64,000 nt of DNA from Lepiota brunneoincarnata (Eukaryota > Basidiomycota > Agaricomycetes > Agaricales > Agaricaceae). The stretch lies in assembly GCA_023014365.1 (NCBI GenBank), contig JAEBUN010000001.1, forward strand, positions 2,976,001-3,040,000. Reading direction: 5' to 3'. The position numbers and the translations under genes were made by a program. This document shows positions 46,922-58,552 of this stretch, in pieces (the first letter of the stretch is position 1; every line of letters starts with the position of its first letter). Below the pieces are notes generated by a model, which had not been told where the DNA came from, searched no databases, and was given only the letters and a program-made list of their open reading frames with translations.

Positions 46922-49693
46922 CATCCTGCAATAGATGAATTGGAGCACTATGAATGATTGTGATAACGTATGAAGCATTTGATGGGTTGAAGCCCACCAG
47001 GTTTTCACATCGAGAATTAGCATGAGCAAGGTGCTACAGTCATCAGAAATACTGCTTCATTTGACAAACTGGATCTCCCAGGCCCATAATTGATGATGTT
47101 GAGGACTTGAACAGACAGCTTTGATGATCTTCCAAAGCTAATCAACCATCCATTTGAGTTCAACCACCAGAAAAGAGAATGCATATTCAGGCTCACCTTT
47201 TCAATCACAGGCAAAACACTGTTGGCTACATTAGCATTGGTGCCCAGATCCTCAGGTGCAGCAGCCTCATCAGTCTCTGTTAGGGGAGTAAAGGGCACCG
47301 GAACCAAATTGATATTCAGGTGGTGATTACAATCGCCACCCATGCTACATATATACATAGTGGTCTGCGCACAGACCAGGCAACTAAACACTACAGTAGC
47401 TACCAGAAATAATATGCACAAACAATATACAAACAACTATGAGATGGTGAAGTCGTCCACGGATTGGGCTTGGGGATGGGGGTGGCCGAAGGCCAAGACC
47501 GGGCTCAGGCATCGGGCATCAACTAAGGAGGCCAAGCCTGGACGTCCAACCACAAGTCCCTAGACATACCTTGCGTAAGGGGGAGCGTAATGCGGAGTGT
47601 GACACCAGTCCCCTTACAGTCTCATCATCAGCCGTTGCATCATTATCATATTTGCGTGCAAGAGGAGTTGTGACATTATCTTGATAGTTACCACTGTATG
47701 CAGCTGCCTTCTTGCCTTCAGCCTTCAATATTCCCCCAATTCCTTCAAGGAGCTAAACAGCTGAATGTTAACACAGCTCTCAAACATCAAGGACAGGAAG
47801 GGTTCATGCCTTGATGGCTGCTAAATGGACAGTATGAGGCATGCACCACATGCGAGCATCTTGTGCCAAGAATGGCACACCCCATTCATGACATCATTGC
47901 TCAAGCGACATCATTAATGTATTGTTGTTGCTGGTGTTATCCATTACAATAGCAATGACCTGTGAACCTCATAAACACAATTCTCAGTTGAGGAAAGGAA
48001 ATGTACCCTCCCAACAAGGTTGTATAGCTCCATTGTAGCCCAAACAGCCTCAGCCATATTCTCACCTGAATGCTCATCAACAAGTTCCTGAAAGTCAATG
48101 AGTAGCTCCTCTGCAATGATGATGTAAATATGAATTGATGAATCACAGCAAACTATGAACCAAGTTGCCCATCATTGGTCATGTAGTGTGTGACTATGGC
48201 CAAGAAAGCATGTTGGTTGCTTGATGTCCATGCATCAAGTGATAATGACACTTTCCCTTTGAGTTTCTACTCAGATAATTAGTATCTTGCAACAAAGAAT
48301 GAAATCCAATCATACTGAGAACATATCACAAACACCCTCAATTGTTTCCTCCCCCATGATCATGACATGCTGCTTGATGCCCTCCTGCTTTGGAATGTTC
48401 CATGGAACACTGGTGTGATGCATAAAATTCATCAATGTCATGAATTCAGGTTTTTCAACCTTATCAAACAGCTGATCACATGCGACAACCCATTCAGTTA
48501 GGAGTCGCTCAAACTTTTCCTGATCCCATGGCCCCTGTTGAATGGTCACCAAGACTCAGGAGGTTGGATTAGTGAGGATGACATCCACTTATGGCAGCAT
48601 GGGCTTTCTGATCTTCAAATACTTTCTTGATGTTTTTGGATGCTTTTTTAAGTTTCTTCAAGTATTTGAATTCAGTGTGTCCATCCAGCTGCTTTTTTCC
48701 AGAGGCAATAGAGATCTCTTCAGGTGCCAGGGGTTCCTGCCAATCCTTGAGGATACAATAGAGTTGATACATGGGCACAACATGGATGTGAAGGTTGTTC
48801 ACAAGTACTATGAAGAGCATTAGTTTCAAAAGAATGATGAGCAGCAGACAGGGGAAACAGTACCATTTAGATTGCTCCTCATTGACCTTTTGATTGTACA
48901 GACCTTGTGAGTGCCATGGAGACAATGGTAATGTACATCCCCATCATCTCCTGGAGTGCCATTAGGCCCATTGTCAACAATTTTGTAGAATAGATAGATC
49001 AGGCTCTTTTTCCCATTTCCAGATTTCTAAATACTGATCAAACAAAATTGTGCATGATGTGGGAAGCCACTTACTTTCTTGGGATTTGGCATTTGGAATG
49101 AGCTTGTTGGAGAAATGCTAGTGTTCCTTGAGGTGATGTTCCATGCACTATCCTCATCTTCAATCTCCTCAACTTCAACAGAACAGGCTCTTGCCTTCTT
49201 GGGTGGAGGAGCTGCTGTCACTTTCTTCCTGGGCTTGGGCTTCAATGTATGTCCCTTGCCATTGTTTGATTCTGGGATGGTCTTTGAGGGCAGCATGCCA
49301 GCTACCTGCAAAGTACCCATTTGAGCACAGTTAAATCAGACTCAAATGTTTCATACCTCTTCATTACTAATTTCCATGACGTTGCTGTCATCATTGTCAC
49401 TGGAAGAAGCTTCAAAGTTGTCATTGTTGATATCTGTGTCAACCTGATCTATGGTGGCTCGCTTGTGCTTAACAGAAGCTTGGGCCATGCTAAGCTGCAT
49501 GGGATGCCGGTGAGATGATTTGACAGTGTTCCCAAACTCATCAAGCTTCTCTGCAGCAATAGCTGCAGCCAGTCATGTGTGGGTGGTGGCTCACACAGGG
49601 CATGAGCATTGGCCTGATAAAAGAAAGAAATACTTCATCAGCAATCACCAAAGATAATGGGTTTGAAATGGTACCTTCTTGTATACTACAAGA

Positions 49694-49698
49694 GCTTG
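49694..49698 (+). repeat. Target-site duplication of gypsy copy 2, left
   Basis: GCTTG next to the outer TG of LTR 1; the same five bases follow the 3' LTR at 58553-58557. Confidence 0.9.
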
Positions 49699-50305
49699 TG
49701 TTATGAACAGTCCAGACCGGGAGGAACAAGAACTATTGTTCGACTTTACAAGATGGGTACAGGAGACTACAGACCAATTACGGGCACAAGAATACGAAGA
49801 CGAGGAAGGGGAATATTACACCGCCATGCAGGATCTGGCGAGAGAAGCAGGAATGGAGATAACCTTGGAGGATATATTGGAATACCCCGAGGACGAGGAA
49901 GACAACCATGGATCAACCGACCCAACCTCCGATACGGATGGAAGCACTGAGAGAATGGAGAGCGAGAACGGAGAGGACTCCATGGAGATACAATCGGGAG
50001 AAGAAGATTATGAGTCAGAGGAAAGCGATGGAACATCGCACAGCAGTAGCAAGAGTACTGACTCATTGTAATATAAATAACACTAGGATGCCATCAGCCA
50101 GGATGTGCATCATGGTCAGGACTGCACACGACCAGTAGAACAGCCAAGTAACCTATAACGAGTATATAGCACCTCATAGGTATATAAGGTCTGTACAAGT
50201 AGAGATTAAAGCCTCAAGCTTTAATCTTGTTAACAGCGGTCGTTTACCTCTCTGCCTTAACTTGGCGTCTTCCCTCGTTATCTCATTGAGCGCGATCCAC
50301 TAAGC
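49699..50305 (+). repeat. LTR 1 of gypsy copy 2, lacks its last 91 bp
   Basis: Colinear with the first 607 of 698 LTR bases, then joins the TG of LTR 2 directly (...CACTAAGC|TGTTATG...). The missing part is the end of the R/U5 region. It carries its own copy of the acidic ORF and the TATA box. Confidence 0.92.
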
Positions 50306-51003
50306 TGTTATGAACAGTCCAAACCGGGAGGAACAAGAACTACTGTTCGACTTTACAAGATGGGTACAGGAGACTACAGACCAATTACGGGCACAAGAAT
50401 ACGAAGACGAGGAAGGGGAATATTACACCGCCATGCAGGACCTGGCGAGAGAAGCAGGAATGGAGATAACCTTGGAGGATATATTGGAATACCCCGAGGA
50501 CGAGGAAAATAACCATGGATCAACCGACCCAACCTCCGATACGGATGGAAGCACTGAGAGAATGGAGAGCGAGAACGGAGAGGACTCCATGGAGATACAA
50601 TCGGGAGAAGAAGATTATGAGTCAGAGGAAAGCGATGGAACATCGCACAGCAGTAGCAAGAGTACTGACTCATTGTAATATAAATAACACTAGGATGCCA
50701 TCAGCCAGGATGTGCATCATGGTCAGGACTGCGCACGACCAGTAGAACAGCCAAGTAACCTATAACGAGTATATAGCACCTCATAGGTATATAAGGCCTG
50801 TACAAGTAGAGATTAAAGCCTTAAGCTTTAATCTTGTTAACAGCGGTCGTTTACCTCTCTGCCTTAACTTGGCGTCTTCCCTCGTTATCTCATTGAGCGC
50901 GATCCGCTAAGCTCTATAAGGCCAACCGTCTCGGACACCTTGTAGAGTGATTGAAGGCCGTCTCCAGTTATCCTTGGATACAGAAGGAGCACGGATCATA
51001 ACA
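50306..51003 (+). repeat. LTR 2 of gypsy copy 2 (full 5' LTR, 698 bp)
   Basis: TGTTATGAACAG to ATCATAACA. U3 holds the acidic ORF 3b tail (50310-50678). Core promoter TATATAA at 50788-50794; predicted RNA start near 50823. R plus U5 would then be about 181 nt. Confidence 0.93.
50788..50794 (+). promoter_or_regulatory. TATA box of the gypsy LTR
   Basis: TATATAA in context GGTATATAAGGCC, conserved in the three LTRs with an intact copy (changed in the solo LTR). It lies 35 nt upstream of AAGCTTTAATCT, the sequence that pairs with the primer-binding site, which fits a transcription start there. Confidence 0.65.
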
Positions 51004-51005
51004 TT

Positions 51006-51017
51006 AGATTAAAGCTT
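51006..51017 (+). promoter_or_regulatory. Self-priming primer-binding site of gypsy copy 2
   Basis: AGATTAAAGCTT starts two nt after the LTR. It is the exact reverse complement of AAGCTTTAATCT at 50823-50834, at the expected 5' end of the RNA. No match to a tRNA 3' end (no TGG start) is seen. This is the layout of Tf1/sushi elements, in which the first nucleotides of the RNA fold back to prime minus-strand synthesis. Confidence 0.75.
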
Positions 51018-51193
51018 CCTTTGGACAACCTCCATCATACACCCCGTGGTATCGGTACGCCTTGTCGCTACCCTTCCACACCGGCAGACGATACGCTTTA
51101 TCGCTATCTGAGTGCCAACCGTATCTGACGACACGCCTTGTCGCTGTCCGGTGATACACCCCCGTAGAGCAGGCCACCATACCCTCTGCACCC

Positions 51194-53056
51194 TTGGTCA
51201 GACGCACCGAAAGCGTTGATAGGTCATCCACACCTTTAAGTGTTGATTGGGATAACGCACCCGTAAGCGTTGTATACAGGTCATCCGCACCTTCAAGCGT
51301 CGATTGGGATAACGCACCCGCAAGCGTTGTTTATTCACCCTCACCTTCACCTTCAACTTCTTCCCTCTTCACCCTGTCTACAAACCGAAACGACCCCCTT
51401 GCCACCGACTACGAAGAATCCAACAGTTCTGACTGGTCGACAACCGACTCCGAACCCGACTTCACACCCCCTCCACCACGGACCCTAAAAAGAAAACAAA
51501 ACCTATACCCCTCACTCGTTCACCCTCTGGTTCCGCACCGTACCCTACACAACCTACCGAGAGAGTTCAACGTTGAACAGAAGACCCAGGATACCCAGCA
51601 CCCCCAGCATCAGTTCTTCAATCCCTACCTAAACAACCACCACCTGAAAGAACTGCCACCTCTACCCGCTCAAAGCTCGGGGAGCCGATTCATAGAACAT
51701 TTACCCCATCCTCCGGTCCTCAACCCTCAACAAGTACAAGAACTAGCGACAACACTTCGCAACAGAAACCCCCAAGAACATTCTCACCCCTCACATCACC
51801 ACTTGGATCACCGGTACACTCACCGCCTCGATCCAGTTCCCCTGTACAATCCGAACCATCCGAAGTTAGCCCCACTACCGGGTCTATTCATACTTCCGAC
51901 GAGGAATCCACAACCTCTGACATTAACAATATGGCCTCCTCCGCAAAAATTAACACACCCCCAACCTTTAATGGAGAGACCGATTACTTCCGCCTCTGGA
52001 AGGATGCAGTACAACTATACATCGATGCAAAGCCAGGAGCCTTTTCCGATGACAAGACCAAGATACAATTCGCCCTTTCATACATGTCCACCGGCCCCGC
52101 CGCAACATGGAGAGGAGCATTCTTGGAATCAAACAAAGAACTTGATGGAAGCCAGACCCTTCCGACATGGAAGAAATTTCTCGAAGGACTCGATACATCC
52201 TTCGCCCCAAACAATGTCCCCGCCGATGCAATGGACAGAATCCGCCACCTCAAACAGAATGGACGATATATCGATGATTACATATCCCAGTTCCAGATAC
52301 TTGCCTATCAGGCCGACCTTGGAGATGGAGTGGCGGCGGTCAACTATTTCAAGAACGGGCTGGATCGCCCCGTCGCAATCAAGACAATTAGCCTCAATCC
52401 AGGAAACAAACTCAGCAACTGGTTCAAACAAGCTCGAACAGCATATCAAATACTACAAACTCAACGCGACTATATGCAAACTCGAGGAACTCCCTCGTTT
52501 CCAACGACTTCGCGCACTCGCCCATTTAAAGGGAAAAGAAATGCTTTTACGCGCCGTGTCCCACTGCCCTATCAAGCAACAGACCCTAATGCAATGGATA
52601 TTGACCAACTCGCCGAAGCAGTCTACAACCTCGACTTTGAGGACAAGCCAGATCTACTCGCCAAGGAAGCTGATGAAGACGAGGAGACCGAAGAAGACAG
52701 ACTCCACCAGTTGGTACAAGAACGCACCCGCGAAGCCCTCAATGCAATCCTCACGGACTGCCCAAAGAAAGGATCTCAAAGAAAAGAGATGCTTCAACTG
52801 CCGCAAGACTGGACACTTCGCCCGCAAATGCCCCACCAAGAAGACAATATATCGCCGATCCGAATTACCCCGCAATTTGGATGCCAGAAACCGGTCAAAT
52901 GCGATATCCAGAAGAAGACAAGCAAGCTACAGGAAAAAGAACTCGCTATACAACATACTAGAAGATGCAACCGACGAAGAAGTTGAGGACATCTATGAAC
53001 ATTTTGCAAATGAATCCAACCACCCAGATGCCCCTCTGGTTAAGGATTTTGCCTAA
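51194..53056 (+). pseudogene. gag: gag of gypsy copy 2 (frameshifted)
   Basis: The Gag core is clear in frame 51931-52757: MASSAKINTPPTFNGETDYF, DDKTKIQFALSYMSTGPAATW, WKKFLEGLDTSFAP, YISQFQILAYQADLGDG, AMDIDQLAEAVYNLDFED. An extra C at 52758 then shifts the zinc knuckle (CFNCRKTGHFARKCP) and the acidic end into the next frame, which closes with TAA at 53054-53056. Upstream of 51931 the same frame is open back to 51577 without Met, while a Ser/Pro-rich stretch from 51194 is open in another frame; I cannot decide the true N terminus. Capsid-like and nucleocapsid-like parts would package the element RNA. Confidence 0.75.
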
Positions 53057-56000
53057 GGAGACTAGCCACCACGTCTAGCCCTCCACAAAGACCTCCTTCC
53101 CTTTCCTATTCACAAAACAATATTAATGTTGTAAAGTTACAGGAATCGTCAGCACGCGTAATACATCTACCCTGTCGAATCCAAAAACACAAGTTCACTA
53201 AGGAAGGACCCGAAAGCGTGGAACTACTCACCCTACTCGACTCAGGAGCAGCAGGAAACTTCATTGACCCCGGAATGGTCAAACAACACTCATTCAAAAC
53301 AACACCTCTCGATCGACCCATCGAAGTACGAAATGCCGATGGATCTGTTAACAAAAATGGAACAGCCACCCACTACACGACCCTCAACCTAACGGTTAAC
53401 GGGAAGAATATGGAGATCAAACCAAAAGTAGTCTCCCTCGGAAGCCCAAGACTCATCCTTGGATTCCCTTGGCTTGCAGAACACAACCCAGACATCGACT
53501 GGGATGCCAAACAACTACGCTGGAGAAACGAACGTTGGGACAACACTATATTCCAAGAACTCATCCAATCCATGGAACCCGATTGGATCTACAACGACCA
53601 ACTCAACCACATCTCCACACTAGAGCCCACAAGTTTCGAAGAAATCAACTTCAAAGCCTCCGCATCACAATTCCTCGCCGTACAACACGGAGAAAAGAAA
53701 AACGACGACCCAAGAAAAGTCGTACCCACGGAATTCCACGAATACCTCCCAGTATTTAGCAAGAAACAAGCCGAACGATTCCCCCCACAACGACCATGGG
53801 ATCACAAAATTGAACTCAAGGAATCATTCAAACCAATTGCCATGAAGTCCTACCGACTCTCCCTTAATGAAGAAAAGGAACTCGACATGTTCCTAGAAGA
53901 AAACCTTCAAAAGGGATACATTCGACCATCCGAATCGCCAATGGCATCACCCTTCTTCTTCATAGGAAAGAAAGACGGAAAACTACGCCCCTGTCAAGAC
54001 TACAGGTACCTCAACGAACATACCGTCAAAAATGCATACAACCTCCCCCTCATCTCTCATATTCTCGACAAACTCTGAGGATCAAAATACTTTACCAAAC
54101 TCGACGTACGAGCAGGATACAACAACATCCGCATACGCAAAGGAGATGAATGGAAAGGAGCCTTCAGGACACCCCGAGGATTATTCGAACCCACGGTCAT
54201 GTTCTTTGGAATGTGTAACTCCCCAGCAACATTCCAAACCATGATGGACTCATTATTTCGAAAACTCATCGACAATGGAGGAGTAATTGTTTACATGGAC
54301 GACATCCTCATTCACGCAAAAACAAAACAAGAACTCCGACGCCTCACAAGAGAAGTACTCAAGATACTCAAGGACAACGATCTATATCTCAAAACCGAGA
54401 AATGCGAATTCGAGCAACAACGACTCGAATATCTAGGAGTTATTATCACTCCCGACTCAGTTTCGATGGACCCAGCAAAGCTCAAAGGCATCGCTGAATG
54501 GCCAACACCAACTACTCCACGCGACGTACGAAAATTCATAGGATTTTGCAACTTCTATCGAAAATTCATACACCAATACGCCATATGGGCAAAACCTCTC
54601 AATACCCTAATGTCCAAAACCAAGAAATTCGAATGGACAGAAGAATGCCAAAACGCCTTCGATACTCTCAAGAGGAAATTCCAAAGCGAACCGGTATTAA
54701 TGGTCCCTGACCGAGACAAACCCTTCGAAATCGAATGCGACGCATCACTATTTGCATCAGGAGCAGTCCTACTTCAACGCGACAACAACGGAATTAAACA
54801 CCCAATCGCATACTTCTCAAAAGGATTCTCACCAGCCGAATGCAACTATCATTGCTCCGAACAGGAACTCTTCGCCATTATCTGAGCACTCAAAGAATGG
54901 CGCCACCACATAGAAGGATCACCACACAAGACCATCGTATGGTCAGATCACGACAACCTTCGCCGCTGGAGAAAACCTGAAGACCTCAGCAGAAGACAAG
55001 CCCGATGGATCGCCTACATGCAACGGTTTGACATCGAAATCCGACATATCCCTGGAAAGAAAAATGGACCAGCAGATGCCCTTTCCAGACGACCCGATCA
55101 TGAACCCAAGACAAGAGACAACAAACAGGTCGTCGCACTCCCCGACAAATTCTTCACCCCAGAACAGCCACAGCATATCCACATTATCGACGAAGATACT
55201 AAACAGAAAATAAAAGAGCTGTGGAAGAAAAAGAAACAGACCGACATCGCCCAAGAAGATGACTCAGGACACCCACGTGTCCAAGGAAAACTATTTATAC
55301 CACAAGATTTACACCTCAGATGCCGCTTACTGCAAAGAGTACACGACTCACCCACCGCAGGACACCCTGGAATCGCAGAAACAACTAGAAAACTCCAGGA
55401 ATACGCCTACTGGCCTGGGATGCGATCATTTGTCAAAAACTATGTCAAAGGATGTGGTACTTGCCAACAATACAAGATCAATCGCCACCCCTTAAAACCA
55501 CCGCTTCAACCCATCCCTGGACCCCGTTCTACCCGTCCATTCTCGAACATCTCGATGGATCTTATCACAGACCTACCCCCGGACGGACCCCATGATTCTA
55601 TACTGGTCGTGGTCGACCAGCTTACGAAGGGGATAATTCTAGAACCTACTGCGAAAACCACCAACGCGGACAAGATCGCCGAAATTCTTATCGAACGGCT
55701 ATTCTCTAGATTTGGCCTTCCCGAGAAAGTTCTCAGTGATCGCGACCCCAGATTCGCTGCCAAATCCATGAAAGAATTCTACAAACAACTCGGAATCGAA
55801 CAAGCACTCTCTACCGCCTACCACCCCCAGACAGACGGACAAACAGAGCGATTCAATCAAGAAATAGAACTCTACCTTGGCATCTATTGCTCATCGAACC
55901 CGAACAAATGGGTAAAGGCACTCCCACTCCTGGAATATGTCCACAACTCGAAAACACATGCCGAACACCAACATACCCCATTTGAACTCCTCTATGGATC

Positions 56001-56712
56001 AAGCCCCAAAGGATTCCCGACCTCCGAGGAGCCAACGAACATTCCAGCAATAGGAGAGAAGTTTAAATACCTCGCCAAGATACGCCAAGAAGCCCAAGCT
56101 GCGCATGAACAAGCCAGACTAAAAATGGCTGCAAGATATAACCGGCCAGATATCAATCTAAAAGTTGGACAGAAGGTTTGGCTCGACAACCGCAACCTCC
56201 CAATTCAGTATGCCTCAAAGAAACTGGCCCAACGCCGAGAAGGTCCCTTCACCATAACAAGAAAACTCGGACCTGTAACCTATGAACTAAAATTACCCAT
56301 CAAATGGAAGATCCACAACAAGTTTCATGTGAGCCTCCTAATGCCTGCAGAAGAGAACGACACACATGGGGAATACAACACAGCCCCACCACCCGACCTT
56401 GTAAATGGAGAAGAAGAATACGAGGTCGAGTCAATACTGCGCCACAGAAAATTCCGGAACAAGTATCAATTCCTAGTCAGATGGAAAGGATACCTTCCCA
56501 CTGAGGATTCCTGGGAGCCAGAAGCAAACCTGGAGAACGCCAAGGAAGTCATTGAAGAATATAAAAGGGCCCACAAATTAGACAACCCCACCAATGACCC
56601 AACCACCCAACACTCGAGCAACCACTCCAGACCTCCCAGAGCCAGACAACGATGGACGCCTTCTCATCTGGGAAAGAATCATATCCCTGGTGAACCGCGT
56701 CACAGGAAATAG
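53044..56712 (+). pseudogene. pol: pol of gypsy copy 2 (two premature stops)
   Basis: Same domain order and length as pol of copy 1. TGA at 54076-54078, between the RT motifs [11 protein letters not shown] and SKYFTKLD, and TGA at 54883-54885, after ELFAII in RNase H. Both positions are CGA in copy 1. The remaining frame, including YMDD, integrase and chromodomain, is undamaged, so the copy could still supply integrase sequence only as an untranslated relic. Confidence 0.93.
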
Positions 56713-58227
56713 CCAACCTAACCCTGCCACCGATACCGCTGACGACCAACCAGACAGGACCAACAGTCCTTATATCATCCGGCATACCTTCCTTCCCTCC
56801 AACCAACCCGAGATATGATCCATCCTTTTACACGAAGTTCCCTTTCATATTACCGGAACCCGTCTTAAACGCAGTCCAGCGATGGTACCCCTGGTCGACA
56901 CCTGCTGGAAGACATTTACTGCTCTTCTGTATCACAAGCGCCTCGTCCACGACCGAGCAACAGAATTCGAAAAACTATGCGCCACTATTCTTTCTAGCGC
57001 AACAGAGGAACAGGACCGCAATACCATTTCTGCCATGCTATCAACCGCTCTCACTGAATTCCCGTTCGAGAGTCCGATCCCAAGCCCGAGCAATGGAAGT
57101 GGAAGTCAGGACCGCCCTATCCTACCTATCGGGACCACCACCCAACCTTCCAACCCTCCCATGGTGGATACGAGTAACCAACCATCAAGTGTTGTACAAG
57201 CTATATCTACTTCTAATGACGCCCCCATCGGGACTACCACCACTCACTTATCCACCACCCGAACTCGCTGCAATTGCTGCCGTCGATTCGGCCATATCAA
57301 AGCAGGATGCCCGCGCTACCAATGTTGATATTGTCAAAAGATTGCCCCAGGCCATTACGAGAAGCACTGCGAGAGAAACCCTTACCAGCATCAACCCGCA
57401 AGTATGTATGGTACCTGGCCTGTATCGCCGCCCACGAGGAATACCAAGCAGAGCTCGATCCCTCACACGCGAAACCACAAACAACAATATTCGACACATT
57501 GTTGCAAGCACCGAGCAGCACCCCACTTCAGCCAGACCCCTCCGCACCCGAATTCAAAATGCCCCCGTCGTCATTCCGACCACCAACGCCACCACCACAT
57601 CTGCTAGCGGAAGCCACCGACTTCCTGAATCGATCCTTTGGCGCACCCGCCACCATTCACTCCAGAGAACCCATCGTCATCGACCTCACCCAAGACCCGC
57701 CATCCCCAGACCACCAAGCTACCGAAGCGACTCCCCAGAACCCGACCCATACTTCGACTGGGACCCCATCGCTGAATCAAACATTACAGGAGAGCCTGTC
57801 GGATTATACTGAGGATATGTCTGATGAGGACATCAGACCTTACGAAGGGGATAATGTTATGAACAGTCCAAACCGGGAGGAACAAGAACTACTGTTCGAC
57901 TTTACAAGATGGGTACAGGAGACTACAGACCAATTACGGGCACAAGAATACGAAGACGAGGAAGGGGAATATTACACCGCCATGCAGGACCTGGCGAGAG
58001 AAGCAGGAATGGAGATAACCTTGGAGGATATATTGGAATACCCCGAGGACGAGGAAGATAACCATGGATCAACTGACCCAACCTCCGATACGGATGGAAG
58101 CACTGAGAGAATGGAGAGCGAGAACGGAGAGGACTCCATGGAGATACAATCGGAAGAAGAAGATTATGAGTCAGAGGAAAGCGATGGAACATCGCACAGC
58201 AGTAGCAAGAGTACTGACTCATTGTAA
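56594..58227 (+). pseudogene. Post-pol ORFs 3a and 3b of gypsy copy 2 (both broken)
   Basis: ORF 3a (from 56594) has TGA at 56816-56818 and, directly after the first half of its zinc-knuckle-like region, TGA at 57326-57328. ORF 3b (from 56652) has TGA at codon 14 (56691-56693). All three are CGA in copy 1. A 4-nt duplication (GTATGTATGG near 57404) also shifts both frames. The last part of ORF 3b remains open into LTR 3 up to 58227. Confidence 0.7.
57844..57854 (+). promoter_or_regulatory. Polypurine tract of gypsy copy 2
   Basis: GAAGGGGATAA immediately before LTR 3, identical to copy 1. Confidence 0.8.
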
Positions 58228-58552
58228 TATAAATAACACTAGGATGCCATCAGCCAGGATGTGCATCATGGTCAGGACTGCGCACGACCAGTAGAACAGC
58301 CAAGTAACCTATAACGAGTATATAGCACCTCATAGGTATATAAGGCCTGTACAAGTAGAGATTAAAGCCTTAAGCTTTAATCTTGTTAACAGCGGTCGTT
58401 TACCTCTCTGCCTTAACTTGGCGTCTTCCCTCGTTATCTCATTGAGCGCGATCCACTAAGCTCTATAAGGCCAACCGTCTCGGACACCTTGTAGAGTGAT
58501 TGAAGGCCGTCTCCAGTTATCCTCGGATACAGAAGGAGCACGGATCATAACA
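57855..58552 (+). repeat. LTR 3 (3' LTR) of gypsy copy 2 (698 bp)
   Basis: TGTTATGAACAG to ATCATAACA, followed by the TSD GCTTG (58553-58557). TATA at 58337-58343; AAGCTTTAATCT at 58372-58383. The ORF 3b tail is open from 57859 to 58227. Confidence 0.93.

Larger units (their letters stand above)
45385..49698 (-). pseudogene. hAT1 transposase, main part (decayed)
   Basis: Pieces in N-to-C order, high to low coordinates: charged linker and possible nuclear signal (KPKPRKKVTAAPPPKKAR, 49027-49320); helical part KYLKKLKKASKNIKKVFED; EKFERLLTEWVVACDQLFD (48310-48552); region ending LARKYDNDATADDETV near 47640; KTWWASTHQMLH near 46960; then, past the solo LTR, DYCDTIDSFVLRN, SNADWESIKLVTPW, LQDDIKNILQSLPNSTSP and LSNYYYQYDASPFYTW; then, after an intron, LDPRISYEGLK and the hATC dimerisation block LEEYFKLPAEDFDACNPIYW. 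In-frame stops occur, for example TGA in AIF*GLQ near 46010 where CGA is expected. Not functional. Confidence 0.8.
49699..58552 (+). mobile_element. Ty3/gypsy chromovirus, copy 2 (with a doubled 5' LTR)
   Basis: Complete element of the same family as copy 1, inserted in the 5' part of the hAT1 transposase gene with TSD GCTTG. Order: LTR 1 (truncated, 49699-50305), LTR 2 (50306-51003), primer site, gag, pol, post-pol ORFs, polypurine tract, LTR 3 (57855-58552). LTR 2 and LTR 3 differ at roughly five sites by eye. Coding frames are disrupted by one extra base in gag, two TGA in pol, three TGA in the post-pol ORFs and a 4-nt insertion. Colinear with copy 1 without net indel from the gag end to the pol end. 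Confidence 0.95.

Noticed and set aside
51194..53056. Single 620-codon ORF over the gag region as one protein
   Set aside because: It covers the Gag core in the wrong frame; only its last part (zinc knuckle onward) is true Gag, brought into this frame by an extra C at 52758. C/A-rich sequence with few T keeps false frames open.
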